Part shown: piece after piece, positions 25,637 to 34,308 of the stretch
Layout: each line of letters begins with the position of its first letter
Numbering within the stretch: position 1 is the first letter of the stretch
Assembly (NCBI GenBank): GCA_018657065.1
Contig: JABHXU010000004.1
Location: 1 to 64,000, forward strand
Source: an archaeon
GTDB taxonomy: Archaea; Nanobdellota; Nanobdellia; Woesearchaeales; GW2011-AR15
DNA: 64,000 bases
Direction: 5' to 3'
Notes under the pieces: generated by a model
Seen by the model: the letters and a program-made list of their open reading frames with translations, nothing else
Database searches by the model: none
Told to the model about the DNA's origin: nothing
Translations under genes and position numbers: made by a program

Positions 25637-26203
25637 TTAAGGTGCTTCTTGAACCTGGCTAATCTCAAAAAGATAATCTCCTTCTTCATTTTTTACAACA
25701 TTTCCTGTAATATCCAACTGGGTTTGGTATATGTCTGCCTCAGGTGCATATGTCCTTGGAGATACTGCGATAGGTAAAAAAAGAGGTACACTATTTTTTT
25801 CAGCTACAGCTGTTAAATAAAATCCATCAACAAACTCTTCATTCCAAATTCTATATCTTACTACTCTTTTCTCTGCTATACTAACATTTAACTGCACAGT
25901 TTTTGTAGCAGGATTATAATAAGGTAAAACATAAGTTAATGTTTCTGTATTTTCTCCAACATAATCAGCATATCCACTCAATTGAATTGTTTCTCCTTCG
26001 AATAATTCAGGTTGGTTAATAACATCTTCAAGATTTGCAACAGCAATTTGATTAGTTTCATCAATATATTGACATGTATATGCCGGGTTACCATTTTCTA
26101 AAATTGGTGCCGGTGAGCATGTTACAGGTGCACATCCAGTTCCAATTATTGCAACAAGTCCTGTTGCAATTGTTAAATTTCTAATTAGTTTATTTATGTT
26201 CAT
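25637..26203 (-). CDS. Lipoprotein, 188 aa
   Basis: Starting at ATG 26203 gives a clear lipoprotein signal: MNINKLIRNLTIATGLVAIIGTGCAP, with the lipobox GTGC at about residues 21-24. A Pro/Cys-rich segment and a beta-rich domain follow (about 50-185: LEDVINQPELFEGETIQLSGYADY, RVVRYRIWNEEFVDGFYLTAVAE). The frame could extend to 26389, but that part lies inside the neighbouring gene and across a TATA-like TATATATC (26233-26240) near the proper distance. The protein probably sits on the outer face of the membrane. Function is unknown. The promoter carries the 13-bp island motif. Confidence 0.65.
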   Translation of the reverse strand: MNINKLIRNLTIATGLVAIIGTGCAPVTCSPAPILENGNPAYTCQYIDETNQIAVANLEDVINQPELFEGETIQLSGYADYVGENTETLTYVLPYYNPATKTVQLNVSIAEKRVVRYRIWNEEFVDGFYLTAVAEKNSVPLFLPIAVSPRTYAPEADIYQTQLDITGNVVKNEEGDYLFEISQVQEAP

Positions 26204-26219
26204 TTTTTTCACAATAATT

Positions 26220-26232
26220 ACTAAGAAGTAGT
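26220..26232. promoter_or_regulatory. Operator candidate ACTAAGAAGTAGT
   Basis: It differs at one position from ACTAATAAGTAGT (21981) and lies between the lipoprotein start and its TATA box. Confidence 0.5.
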
Positions 26233-26291
26233 TATATATCAATATTATTATCGAATCATATATATACATATATATGTCAAAAAATAAATAA

Positions 26292-26918
26292 TTAAGTAAA
26301 ACCTTTTGTTGTATATGTCTTATTTCTAATTGGCTGTTGCCATCTTTGAGTTTTTGCTGAGTGAGAAACATATCCTCGAGCGTTAGCACTTATTTTTTGC
26401 TCTAAAGGAAGCATGTTAAAACTTGTTTCACTACTACTGGTGCTATTTTTTAATTGATCAACTTCATTGAAATTTCCATTTCCTATAATATATTCTTGGC
26501 CGGCTTCATCCCACATCATTGCTATGTCTGTAGAAGGAAAATACATTTTTTCAGGAAAAACAAGTGGCCCTCCTTTAATTTTGCAATCAATTGAAGATCC
26601 TCTAAAACTAACATCTTCACCATTTAATGCATCTACTAAACCTGAATTAGTAAAATCTGCAAATGTTTGATTTAAATCCCTATACACATCTCCTTGAATT
26701 TGAACACCATAATCTCCAACATTAAAATCAACTAAACTATCACCAGGATTATATGAACTATCTATTTCACCTGATATTGCTACATAACTTGTGTCTTCAC
26801 ACATTGTTTTAATTTCTTGAGCATCTGCCACAGAACCCAAAATTAAACCCACCAGTCTAGCTGCTGTGTACCCAATAAAAAAAGGTAAAAAACTTATCCC
26901 TGATCTTCTATCCGACAT
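26292..26918 (-). CDS. Hypothetical exported or anchored protein, 208 aa
   Basis: A basic start (MSDRRSG) and hydrophobic FLPFFIGYTAARLVGLILGSVADAQ (residues about 10-34) form a signal or anchor. The rest is acidic and Ser/Asn-rich with two or three cysteines (IKTMCEDTSYVAISGEID, SIDCKIKGGPLVFPEKMYF). I do not recognise the domain; the pattern of a permeability-like beta domain is suggestive only. Its promoter at 26950-26962 carries a variant of the shared motif. It is upstream of the lipoprotein gene on the same strand but has its own promoter. Confidence 0.55.
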   Translation of the reverse strand: MSDRRSGISFLPFFIGYTAARLVGLILGSVADAQEIKTMCEDTSYVAISGEIDSSYNPGDSLVDFNVGDYGVQIQGDVYRDLNQTFADFTNSGLVDALNGEDVSFRGSSIDCKIKGGPLVFPEKMYFPSTDIAMMWDEAGQEYIIGNGNFNEVDQLKNSTSSSETSFNMLPLEQKISANARGYVSHSAKTQRWQQPIRNKTYTTKGFT

Positions 26919-26949
26919 CTTATATCACCAAATATTAATATGTAAAAAG

Positions 26950-26962
26950 ACTCATAAGAAGT
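26950..26962. promoter_or_regulatory. Operator candidate ACTCATAAGAAGT
   Basis: It matches ACTAATAAGTAGT at 11 of 13 positions, upstream of the gene starting at 26918, in the 125-bp region shared with the divergent AbrB/PhoU gene. Confidence 0.4.
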
Positions 26963-27043
26963 TACTTATCGAATTATATATATTAGATTAGATATTCGAA
27001 TTTATCAGATATATTTAAATATAAGAGAATCCTACATATAATT

Positions 27044-27958
27044 ATGAAAAGAAAAGTTGTCAAACAAGGACCTTGTACCTTAATGGTATCATTACCTGCA
27101 GAGTGGACAAAAAAATTTGGAGTAATCAAAGGAGATTCTCTTGATATTGAAGAAATAAATAAAGATTTAATAATTTCAGTAGATAAAGAGGTCAAAATTC
27201 AATCGGTTGAATTTAATGCTAAAGGTCTTGATTCTAAACATCTAAAAAGATATGTTAGAGAAATATATAAAATGGGTTATGATGAAATTAAGATTTATTA
27301 TGATGGTAAAAATACAATTTCAGAACTTCAAGATTATATCAGTAAAGTATTAATGGGATATGAAATAGTTGAGCAACATCCTTCATCAATTGTTATAAAG
27401 TGTATTTCAAAAGTCCTTGACAATGAATTTGAAACAATTCTACGAAGAGCCTTTTTAGTTACAATGGAACTATCAAATGAAATTTTAAATCGAATTAAAG
27501 TGAGTGATTTTAAATCTCTAAAAAATGTTTCAGTTTTAGAAGAAACAAATGATAAACTAACTAATTTTTGTCAAAGAGTTCTAAATAAAAATGGGTATAA
27601 AATGTATGTGAAAACTCACTTTATGTACACTCTAGTTTGGCAACTTGAAAAAATCGCAGACCAATATAATTATATGTGTAAATATTTAATAGATAATTCA
27701 GACATAAAATTAGATAAGGATGTTTTAAATGTTTTTGAAAGAACAAGCAATTTATTTAAAGAATTTTATGAGCTATTTTATAATTACTCAAAAGAAAAAT
27801 TAATGAGTTTTACAAAAAACTCCAAAAAATTAATTGTTGATTTAATGGAACTTCAATCAAACTCAAAAGCTAAACAAGATTATGTTTTAGCACATCTTTC
27901 AGTAATATCTACAAAAATAGCAAATCTAACTGGACCTGTAATTGGAATTATGATTTAA
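27044..27958 (+). CDS. AbrB-like/PhoU-domain regulator
   Basis: The first 50 residues form a swapped-hairpin AbrB-type DNA-binding domain (KRKVVKQGPCTLMVSLPAEWTKKFGVIKGDSLDIEEIN). The C-terminal 170 residues are helical, in the PhoU style (EFETILRRAFLVTMELSNEIL; TLVWQLEKIADQYNYMCKYL). Proteins of this architecture are usually annotated as phosphate-uptake regulators in archaea, but no phosphate transport genes are near. A TATA box TTTAAATA lies 27 nt before the ATG, so the mRNA is leaderless. The gene overlaps convergent galT by 4 bp. Confidence 0.8.
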   Translation: MKRKVVKQGPCTLMVSLPAEWTKKFGVIKGDSLDIEEINKDLIISVDKEVKIQSVEFNAKGLDSKHLKRYVREIYKMGYDEIKIYYDGKNTISELQDYISKVLMGYEIVEQHPSSIVIKCISKVLDNEFETILRRAFLVTMELSNEILNRIKVSDFKSLKNVSVLEETNDKLTNFCQRVLNKNGYKMYVKTHFMYTLVWQLEKIADQYNYMCKYLIDNSDIKLDKDVLNVFERTSNLFKEFYELFYNYSKEKLMSFTKNSKKLIVDLMELQSNSKAKQDYVLAHLSVISTKIANLTGPVIGIMI

Positions 27959-28893
27959 CCTCGATAAAATTCTGCTGCAGTTTCAGGAGGCATTGAATTA
28001 ATTATTGTTCCTGTTGCAAGTTCAAAACCTGCCCATTTAGCTAATCTAGGACAAACAACTAAATGTAATCTCATATTTTTAATTCCATAATGTAAATAAA
28101 AATTATAATCTGCATTTAGTTCCTTTAGTTTTAATAAAATACTTCTAAGTATATCAGACATATCCATTAATTCATTCTCATCCAATTCATCTAATTTTAA
28201 AACATGTCGTTTAGGAAATATTCTAATTTCAAAAGGAAACCTAGAAGCATAAGGAGTAAACCCAACCATTGTTTTATTTTCAAAACATTTTCGATCTGAA
28301 TTTTTTTCAATATTAATTATTTTTTGATATACATCATAATCATACTTAGCAACAGCTTCTTCTTTGTCAATTATGTTTATAGGAACCAAATTATAAGCAA
28401 TTAACTGACAATGTGTATGTTTAATTGAACATCCTGCACCAAGACCTTTATTTTTAAAAACGGTCACATATTTTATTTTAGGGTCATTTAAATTTGCATT
28501 TATTCTTAGAACAAATGTTTTGAACACTTGTGAAATTTCTTGAACAGATAAATCAACCAATGATTTATTTATGTCCGGAGTCTCAACAATTACTTCGTGA
28601 TGACCATATGAATCTGAAAAAGTGAAAAATTCATTATCCGTTTTAATCTCATTATTTCCTTCTGGTTTTACTGCAGAATATTTATTAGGAAAAACTCTAA
28701 TTTTCCAATCTCCAGAATCTTTTGGATATCTGTAAACTTCTTGAGGTGTTTCATTTTCATTTCCTGGACCAAAAACATCTTTTTTTGGCATTGGGTTATC
28801 TACTTCATTTTTGAACTGATGAGGTCTTTTTCCTCGTTCTGTTGCAATTATCACATATCTATTTAATATGTAATCTTTACGTAATTCACCCAT
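27955..28893 (-). CDS. galT: Galactose-1-phosphate uridylyltransferase-like protein
   Basis: The 312-residue HIT-superfamily protein begins ELRKDYILNRYVIIATERGKRPHQF, a GalT hallmark, with RVFPNKYSAV and GHHEVIVETP. The active-site region GAGCSIKHTHCQLIAYNLVP carries an HxHxQ motif holding the nucleophilic histidine. It transfers a nucleotidyl group between hexose-1-phosphate and a nucleotide sugar, in line with the sugar-nucleotide enzyme at 24.5 kb and the glycogen cluster at 54 kb. The exact substrate pair is uncertain in archaea. Confidence 0.85.
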   Translation of the reverse strand: MGELRKDYILNRYVIIATERGKRPHQFKNEVDNPMPKKDVFGPGNENETPQEVYRYPKDSGDWKIRVFPNKYSAVKPEGNNEIKTDNEFFTFSDSYGHHEVIVETPDINKSLVDLSVQEISQVFKTFVLRINANLNDPKIKYVTVFKNKGLGAGCSIKHTHCQLIAYNLVPINIIDKEEAVAKYDYDVYQKIINIEKNSDRKCFENKTMVGFTPYASRFPFEIRIFPKRHVLKLDELDENELMDMSDILRSILLKLKELNADYNFYLHYGIKNMRLHLVVCPRLAKWAGFELATGTIINSMPPETAAEFYRG

Positions 28894-28926
28894 TTTTTCA
28901 CCTCTTGTTTTTAGGTAATAATTAAA

Positions 28927-29088
28927 TTATTCACCTGTTACTTCGCCTAAGATTTTTGAAGCATAATTTCCTTTAACTAAATCAACAGTTCCTTCTTTAC
29001 TACAATAAGGACATCTGACAATTTTTGCTTCAGCTTTTCTTGTGAATTTATATCCACAACTTCCACATTCGTAGTTAATTCTCTCCAT
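28927..29088 (-). CDS. Zinc-ribbon protein, 53 aa (RpoP-like size)
   Basis: This short gene encodes MERINYECGSCGYKFTRK followed by a second knuckle VRCPYCSKEG and a tail ending LGEVTGE. The two C-x-x-C pairs form a zinc ribbon. Size and pattern resemble the archaeal RNA polymerase subunit P (Rpo12), but the typical P-subunit core is not clear, so only a zinc ribbon is claimed. GGAGG lies 7 nt before the ATG and within 12 nt of the MgtC-like gene's stop, so the two are probably co-transcribed. Confidence 0.7.
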   Translation of the reverse strand: MERINYECGSCGYKFTRKAEAKIVRCPYCSKEGTVDLVKGNYASKILGEVTGE

Positions 29089-29100
29089 TTTTTCCTCCAA

Positions 29101-30354
29101 TCATATAAATAAGAGTATGATCCCAATTACAACAATTGGTGCCATTATTTTAACAAATAAATTTCCATATTCTTTTTTTCCAAAAGCTTTTGCAATAAAT
29201 ATTTTTACAATTGTATTTACGAGTGCAGCAAGAATCACTGCAGTAATCCCTACACTTCCTACCTGACCATAATTTCTCGCAACATAAATTGTGATAGCAT
29301 CAACATCTGCAATTCCTGCAACTAAAGCAGTTATTAAAATTCCTTGTGATCCAACATAATGATTTAATGTTGCAGAAAGAAATAAAATAAATCCATAAAA
29401 TAAACCAAACTTAATTGCAGGTTTTAACATTAAAGGTGAATCATACTCAATATTAGCAGATCCTCCGGATTTAGTTCTTTTCCATAAAATTGACACTGAA
29501 ATAAAACCAATAAGTGCTAAAAGTACTAATGGAAATGCTAACATTTCAATAATCGCATAATTCAAGATAGCTACTTCAATTAACATTCTTAAAAACATTG
29601 TTGAACAAGCTAAGGCTGCAGCTCCAACAAGAGGTTTAATTTGGACACTTTCTTTTGATTTATTTGCTAAACTAGTTACTGTAGCTGTGCTTGATAATAT
29701 TCCTCCAAAAAGACCTATTAGATATACTCCTTTATTTGATCCAAATAATTTAATTGAGATATAAGCAATATAACTAAGGCTTGAAACAAATACAACCATT
29801 AACCAAATTTCATACAAATTTATAGAACTAAAAGGCCCAAAACTTTGTATTGGTCTAAGTAAAGGTAAAATAACAAATGCTATTAAAATAAATTTAATTG
29901 TGTCAAAAAATTCTTTAGGCTTGATTGTATAAGCAAATTCATGTAATGGTGATTTAAATGACAATATCAGAGTGTTTAATATTGTAGCTAAGATTGCAAT
30001 TTCTTGTGAAGATTTAAATGAAAGTATTCCAATAATAAAAGCAATTATTGTAGATATTTCTGTTGTCATTCCAATTTGTTTATTCAAAATTGAACCCATA
30101 ACATAAGCTGAAAGAATCACTAAAATAAAACTTCCTAGACCTACCGCTAATAACCAGTCAAAATAAATGCTTGACAAATAAGCTAAAAGTGCTCCTAAAA
30201 AAGTAATTAACATATAAGTTCTAATTCCTGCAAAATCTTTTCCTGAATGATCTTTATGTGTTCTTTCTCTCTCTAACCCCATTAAAGCTCCTAGGGCAAC
30301 AGCTAAAAAAAATTTGTACAAATCAAGAAATAAAGGATTTTCATTAAAGATCAT
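29101..30354 (-). CDS. MgtC/SapB-type membrane protein with DUF4010-like C-terminus
   Basis: The 417 residues carry about 12 hydrophobic segments. The N-terminal quarter matches MgtC/SapB (LAVALGALMGLERERTHKDHSGKDFAGIRTYMLITFLGALLAYL). The rest resembles DUF4010, with repeated Gly/Ala-rich helices such as GLFGGILSSTATVTSLANKS and LVAGIADVDAITIYVARNYG. Bacterial members relate to Mg2+ homeostasis or small-molecule transport; function here is unknown. A TATA box lies 27 nt before the ATG. Confidence 0.8.
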   Translation of the reverse strand: MIFNENPLFLDLYKFFLAVALGALMGLERERTHKDHSGKDFAGIRTYMLITFLGALLAYLSSIYFDWLLAVGLGSFILVILSAYVMGSILNKQIGMTTEISTIIAFIIGILSFKSSQEIAILATILNTLILSFKSPLHEFAYTIKPKEFFDTIKFILIAFVILPLLRPIQSFGPFSSINLYEIWLMVVFVSSLSYIAYISIKLFGSNKGVYLIGLFGGILSSTATVTSLANKSKESVQIKPLVGAAALACSTMFLRMLIEVAILNYAIIEMLAFPLVLLALIGFISVSILWKRTKSGGSANIEYDSPLMLKPAIKFGLFYGFILFLSATLNHYVGSQGILITALVAGIADVDAITIYVARNYGQVGSVGITAVILAALVNTIVKIFIAKAFGKKEYGNLFVKIMAPIVVIGIILLFI

Positions 30355-30421
30355 GAGTAATCTTTTGTTAGAGTAGTATTTAAATTTTACTTTGAGATAT
30401 AACAGCTAAAAAATAAAATTA

Positions 30422-30547
30422 TTAAATTTCAATACATACTCCTAAACTACATTCCCAACCAACTGCACATGCCGCACAATCATCACCATTAGATCCACAC
30501 GTAAAATCTGATTGAGAGGCAATTTCTACACACAGGCCCAAGTTCAT
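30422..30547 (-). other. Cys-rich open extension beyond the in-frame TGA of the upstream gene
   Basis: Immediately after TGA (30548-30550) the same frame continues with ATG and 41 further codons: MNLGLCVEIASQSDFTCGSN, then GDDCAACAVGWECSLGVC and IEI. It holds six cysteines spaced like those of the preceding domain. The candidate ribosome site is directly against the ATG (spacing zero), a poor context for independent initiation. It may be a readthrough extension, or sequence cut off by a nonsense mutation. Confidence 0.5.
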
Positions 30548-31042
30548 TCACCCTTCACAACATATTGACAATGATGAACAATCTGAATCTGCACAATCTA
30601 TTAATCCATCATAATCATCATCAATATTATTATCACATATGGTTTCAATATTGGTGGTTGCATAAGAACCTTCAAACCAATAATAGAGAAAAACTGTCTT
30701 GTCTTGAGATTCTGTACCATTACCTACAAAATAAAGAGTTTCAAGAAATACTTCAGTATTAGGAATAGATGTAGGAGTTGCACCAACACATAACCTATAT
30801 TCATAGGACTCAGGTAAGTACGATCGAATTTGAGAATCAATGACCGTATTTATTGAATTAAAACAACCAGTATTTTCTAAACAAAAATTTCTAAAATTAT
30901 CATTATCTTCCAAACTAATTAATACATCTTTTAAATCATTTTTTAATAAAGATTCTTGCTTAGGCATAATACTTAATAAAAAAATCGTACTGACAACAAT
31001 TACAAGTAACATTTCAATTGTTTTCATATAAGCTTTTACCAT
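30548..31042 (-). CDS. Pilin-like exported protein with Asp/Cys-rich domain (ends in TGA inside an open frame)
   Basis: The 164 residues begin MVKAYMKTIEMLLVIVVSTIFLLSIMP, a class III-like N-terminus of archaeal pilin-type proteins. The C-terminus has CDNNIDDDYDGLIDCADSDCSSLSICCEG, the Asp/Cys pattern of a putative calcium- or metal-binding surface motif. The frame continues open for 41 codons after the TGA. It overlaps the upstream gene by 7 bp, so the two are translated together and may assemble together. Confidence 0.65.
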   Translation of the reverse strand: MVKAYMKTIEMLLVIVVSTIFLLSIMPKQESLLKNDLKDVLISLEDNDNFRNFCLENTGCFNSINTVIDSQIRSYLPESYEYRLCVGATPTSIPNTEVFLETLYFVGNGTESQDKTVFLYYWFEGSYATTNIETICDNNIDDDYDGLIDCADSDCSSLSICCEG

Positions 31043-32265
31043 ATTCTATAATTTACACTAATAGGTGTAAACCCCCCATTGTTTGCTAAAGCATAAGTGT
31101 TTTGAGTTTCTGCGTAAACTCTTTTTCTGTCTGGTACAAAATTCCCAATTTCATATTCCGGATCTGTAATTAATTCAGAAGAATTTTCATAAATACCTAT
31201 GTAAAAATTAGATTCAATTCCCCATTTATCTTTTAAATAAAGATAATTTGTTGAAATATTATCTAAATAAATTCCTTCAATTTCTTTTGAAGATCCTATA
31301 TTTGCAACAGCACTTAATCTTTGTTTATCTTGTCCCTCTGAATGAAACAAAAACTCATACATATAGTCATCAAAAACATCAAATTCAACAATAACTGTTA
31401 AAGTTGAATTAAAATTAGTAATATTAAAATTTGCAGTTCCGTCAAAAAATAATGTTAATGAATCACTTCCAAAAAAAGTAATTTTACTATGACTATAGCT
31501 AATTTGAGTTGAATCATTTCCATAAGTAAAATCTCCAAAATTATTATTGTCTGAATAATATGAATCATAATCATAAAGATCTATTTGAAGAATAATTGAA
31601 TAATTAAATCCTGGCGGACTTGACAATCGCGCATAAGATTGTGAATTTTCATCAAATAAAAAGGTTGTATGATTAATATTTCCTAAATGAGAATTATAAA
31701 AAACAACAAATCCATAAGTGTCATAATCACTTGCATTTGGATTCATTCTATCTCCATTAATAAAATAGTCAATATCTTTTATTCTTTCATCCCCATTATA
31801 TTGAGCATAATTTAATAATGAATTTTCAAAATTAAAACTAGCATTTTTTACTGAAGCAGAATTTGAATCTGTTGAGATTCCTTTATAATTATATGTCTGT
31901 GTATAACTTACACCCTCAAGTATCTCGTATATTTTAGTTTCTCCAGATAAATTTGCTAAAAAAATTAAATCATCCTTCCAAACAATATGATTAGTATCAT
32001 CTGCAAATCTTAAATTATCTGATAAAAAAACATTTTCCATAATTACTGGAACCATTCCAGTATGATTTGATTCAACAAAAATTGGAGTTTTTTTAAGCTG
32101 CCATTTAAATTCATTAAAAAAATCATCTTTAAGATAAGTAATTGTTGAATCTTGATTATCTTGAAAATTAACTTGTGGGCTAATAAAAACAAAAAACCAA
32201 GTTATATACATTAAAAAAAGAGCTAAGCTTACAATCCAATCTATTTGAGATACCCCTTTTTTCAT
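31036..32265 (-). CDS. Pilin-like exported protein, 409 aa
   Basis: The N-terminus MKKGVSQIDWIVSLALFLMYITWFFVFISPQ resembles archaeal class III signal peptides (basic residues, processing region, then a hydrophobic assembly helix). The remaining 370 residues are beta-rich, with Asn/Asp/Tyr-rich stretches and potential N-glycosylation sites (NHT, NAS, NST). It is likely a surface filament or envelope component. The second pilin-like gene follows with overlap. It is divergent from ftsY with 91 bp between them. Confidence 0.6.
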   Translation of the reverse strand: MKKGVSQIDWIVSLALFLMYITWFFVFISPQVNFQDNQDSTITYLKDDFFNEFKWQLKKTPIFVESNHTGMVPVIMENVFLSDNLRFADDTNHIVWKDDLIFLANLSGETKIYEILEGVSYTQTYNYKGISTDSNSASVKNASFNFENSLLNYAQYNGDERIKDIDYFINGDRMNPNASDYDTYGFVVFYNSHLGNINHTTFLFDENSQSYARLSSPPGFNYSIILQIDLYDYDSYYSDNNNFGDFTYGNDSTQISYSHSKITFFGSDSLTLFFDGTANFNITNFNSTLTVIVEFDVFDDYMYEFLFHSEGQDKQRLSAVANIGSSKEIEGIYLDNISTNYLYLKDKWGIESNFYIGIYENSSELITDPEYEIGNFVPDRKRVYAETQNTYALANNGGFTPISVNYRIW

Positions 32266-32356
32266 TAATTATTCTTGAATCCTTTGTGTTTAAATAATTT
32301 TTTAATAAACTCACTGTTTACAAAAATTTATAAACATTTATTCTCTTCAAACAACC

Positions 32357-34279
32357 ATGTTTGGGTTTTTAAAAAAGAAATTAAAAGAAGCTGTTGAAAA
32401 AATAACAAAAAAAACAGGTGAAGAAGCAGACGTAGTTGAAGAAATAAAAGAAGAAGTTGTTGTTAAAAAAGAAATCAAAGAAAAACCTAATAAAATCTCA
32501 AAAACTAAAATTTCTAATGATGATCCTAAACCTAAACCTATTTCCGATAAGGAAGAAGTAAAAGAAGAGACCAAAGGAAAAAAAATAGAAGAAAAAAGAA
32601 AAGAAATCAAAAAAGAACCTACTCAAACTAAAGAAAAAATTTCAATTTCTCAAAAAAATACAAAAGAAAAAAAACTTAGAAAAAAGGAAATCAATGAAGA
32701 AGAATTGTTAATAACTTATTTTGTACATTCAACAACTAATGATAATGAACAAGATAAATTTTCTGGACAAAATCAAGTTGGATTATCTAATCTAGGCAAA
32801 AAACAAGCTGAAGAACTTAAAAATCAAATTGAATATAATTTTGACTATATCTTTTGTTCTGATTTAAATAGAGCAAAAGAAACTACTAAAATTATTTTTC
32901 CTAACTCCAATATTATTTATGATGAAAGATTAAGAGAATGTGATTTTGGAGATTTAACTGGACTAACTCATAAAGATATCTTTGATCAAAAACCTGAATT
33001 AGATGGTATCAAAAATAAGTATCCTAATGGAGAATCATATAAGGATGTTGAAAAAAGAATTAAAGATTTTCTAAATGAATGCTATGAAAAATATAAAGGA
33101 AAACATATTGCAATTATAGCTCATAAATATACCCAACTAGCTATTGAAGTTTTACTCAGTAACAAATCATGGGAACAAGCTATTGAATCTGACTGGAGAA
33201 AAGAAAAAAAATGGCAACCTGGTTGGGAATACATTATGTCTAACAAATTAAAAAAAAGCATATTTGATATTTTCAAGAAAAAACCTAAAGAAGAAATAGA
33301 AATTCAGCCTGAGATTAATAAAATAGTTGTAGAAGAAAAAGAAAAGAAAATCTCAGAAACAAACGTTTCTGATGATGATTCAAAACCTAAAAAAGTTTTA
33401 GATAAAACATTTTTTGAAAAAATAACTGAAACTGTAACTAAAGTATCTTTATCTGACAAAAAATTCGAAGAAATTTTTTGGGATTTAGAAGTAACTCTTC
33501 TTGAAAATAATGTTGCCATTGAAGTTATAGAAAAAATAAAACAAGATTTAAAAAAAGAATTAGTTGAAAATAAAGTTTCTAGAAAAGAAATTGAAAATAG
33601 AATAATTCAAACTTTAACTATTTCAATTTTAGAGTTATTTGATGTTCCAAGTATTAATATTTTAGAAGAATCAAAAAAACATAAACCTTATGTCATAATG
33701 TTTGTAGGCATTAATGGAGCAGGAAAAACAACTACTCTTGCAAAATTTATTCATTTACTTAAAAAAAATAACAAAACTTGTGTTGTAGGCGCATGTGATA
33801 CTTTTAGAGCTGCTGCAATTCAACAATTACAAGAACATACAGATAAATTAGGAGTAAAAATTATCAAACATGATTATGGAGCAGATCCTGCTGCGGTAGC
33901 ATTTGATACAATTTCTCATGCAAAAGCAAAAGATATTGATGTTGTTTTAATTGACACTGCAGGGAGACTTCACTCAAACAAAAATCTTATGCAAGAACTT
34001 GAAAAAATCAATAGAGTTGCTAAACCTCATTTAAAAATATTTATTGGAGAAAGTCTAGCAGGAAATGATGTTGTTGAACAAGTAAAATTATTTAATGAAC
34101 AAATTGGAATAGATGGAATAATTCTTTCTAAAGCTGACACAGATGAAAAAGGAGGCGCAGCTATTTCTGTTTCTTACGTTACAGGCAAACCCATTCTTTA
34201 CCTAGGTGTAGGACAAACATACGAAGATTTGGAAGAATTTGACAAAAATAAAATTCTAAAGAAACTTGAATTAATCTAG
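32357..34279 (+). CDS. ftsY: Signal recognition particle receptor FtsY with inserted histidine-phosphatase domain
   Basis: Residues 1-115 are a Lys/Glu-rich tail. Residues about 117-295 are a histidine-phosphatase (phosphoglycerate-mutase-like) domain: YFVHSTTND (catalytic His124), FCSDLNRAKETTK (Arg172), ERLRECDFGDLTG and AIIAHKY (His256). Residues about 350-640 are the FtsY NG GTPase: GINGAGKTTTLAK (451), DTFRAAAIQQL (481), DTAGR (533), SKAD (591) and GVGQTYEDL. FtsY receives ribosome-SRP complexes at the membrane. The phosphatase lies between two related linkers (ISKTKISNDDPKPKPISDK and ISETNVSDDDSKPKKVLDK), so insertion came with duplication. The usual RHG reads VHS, losing the first arginine. 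A TATA box lies 26 nt upstream of the ATG. Confidence 0.92.
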   Translation: MFGFLKKKLKEAVEKITKKTGEEADVVEEIKEEVVVKKEIKEKPNKISKTKISNDDPKPKPISDKEEVKEETKGKKIEEKRKEIKKEPTQTKEKISISQKNTKEKKLRKKEINEEELLITYFVHSTTNDNEQDKFSGQNQVGLSNLGKKQAEELKNQIEYNFDYIFCSDLNRAKETTKIIFPNSNIIYDERLRECDFGDLTGLTHKDIFDQKPELDGIKNKYPNGESYKDVEKRIKDFLNECYEKYKGKHIAIIAHKYTQLAIEVLLSNKSWEQAIESDWRKEKKWQPGWEYIMSNKLKKSIFDIFKKKPKEEIEIQPEINKIVVEEKEKKISETNVSDDDSKPKKVLDKTFFEKITETVTKVSLSDKKFEEIFWDLEVTLLENNVAIEVIEKIKQDLKKELVENKVSRKEIENRIIQTLTISILELFDVPSINILEESKKHKPYVIMFVGINGAGKTTTLAKFIHLLKKNNKTCVVGACDTFRAAAIQQLQEHTDKLGVKIIKHDYGADPAAVAFDTISHAKAKDIDVVLIDTAGRLHSNKNLMQELEKINRVAKPHLKIFIGESLAGNDVVEQVKLFNEQIGIDGIILSKADTDEKGGAAISVSYVTGKPILYLGVGQTYEDLEEFDKNKILKKLELI

Positions 34280-34308
34280 AAAAATATTAAAAAAATTTAA
34301 TTTTAATT

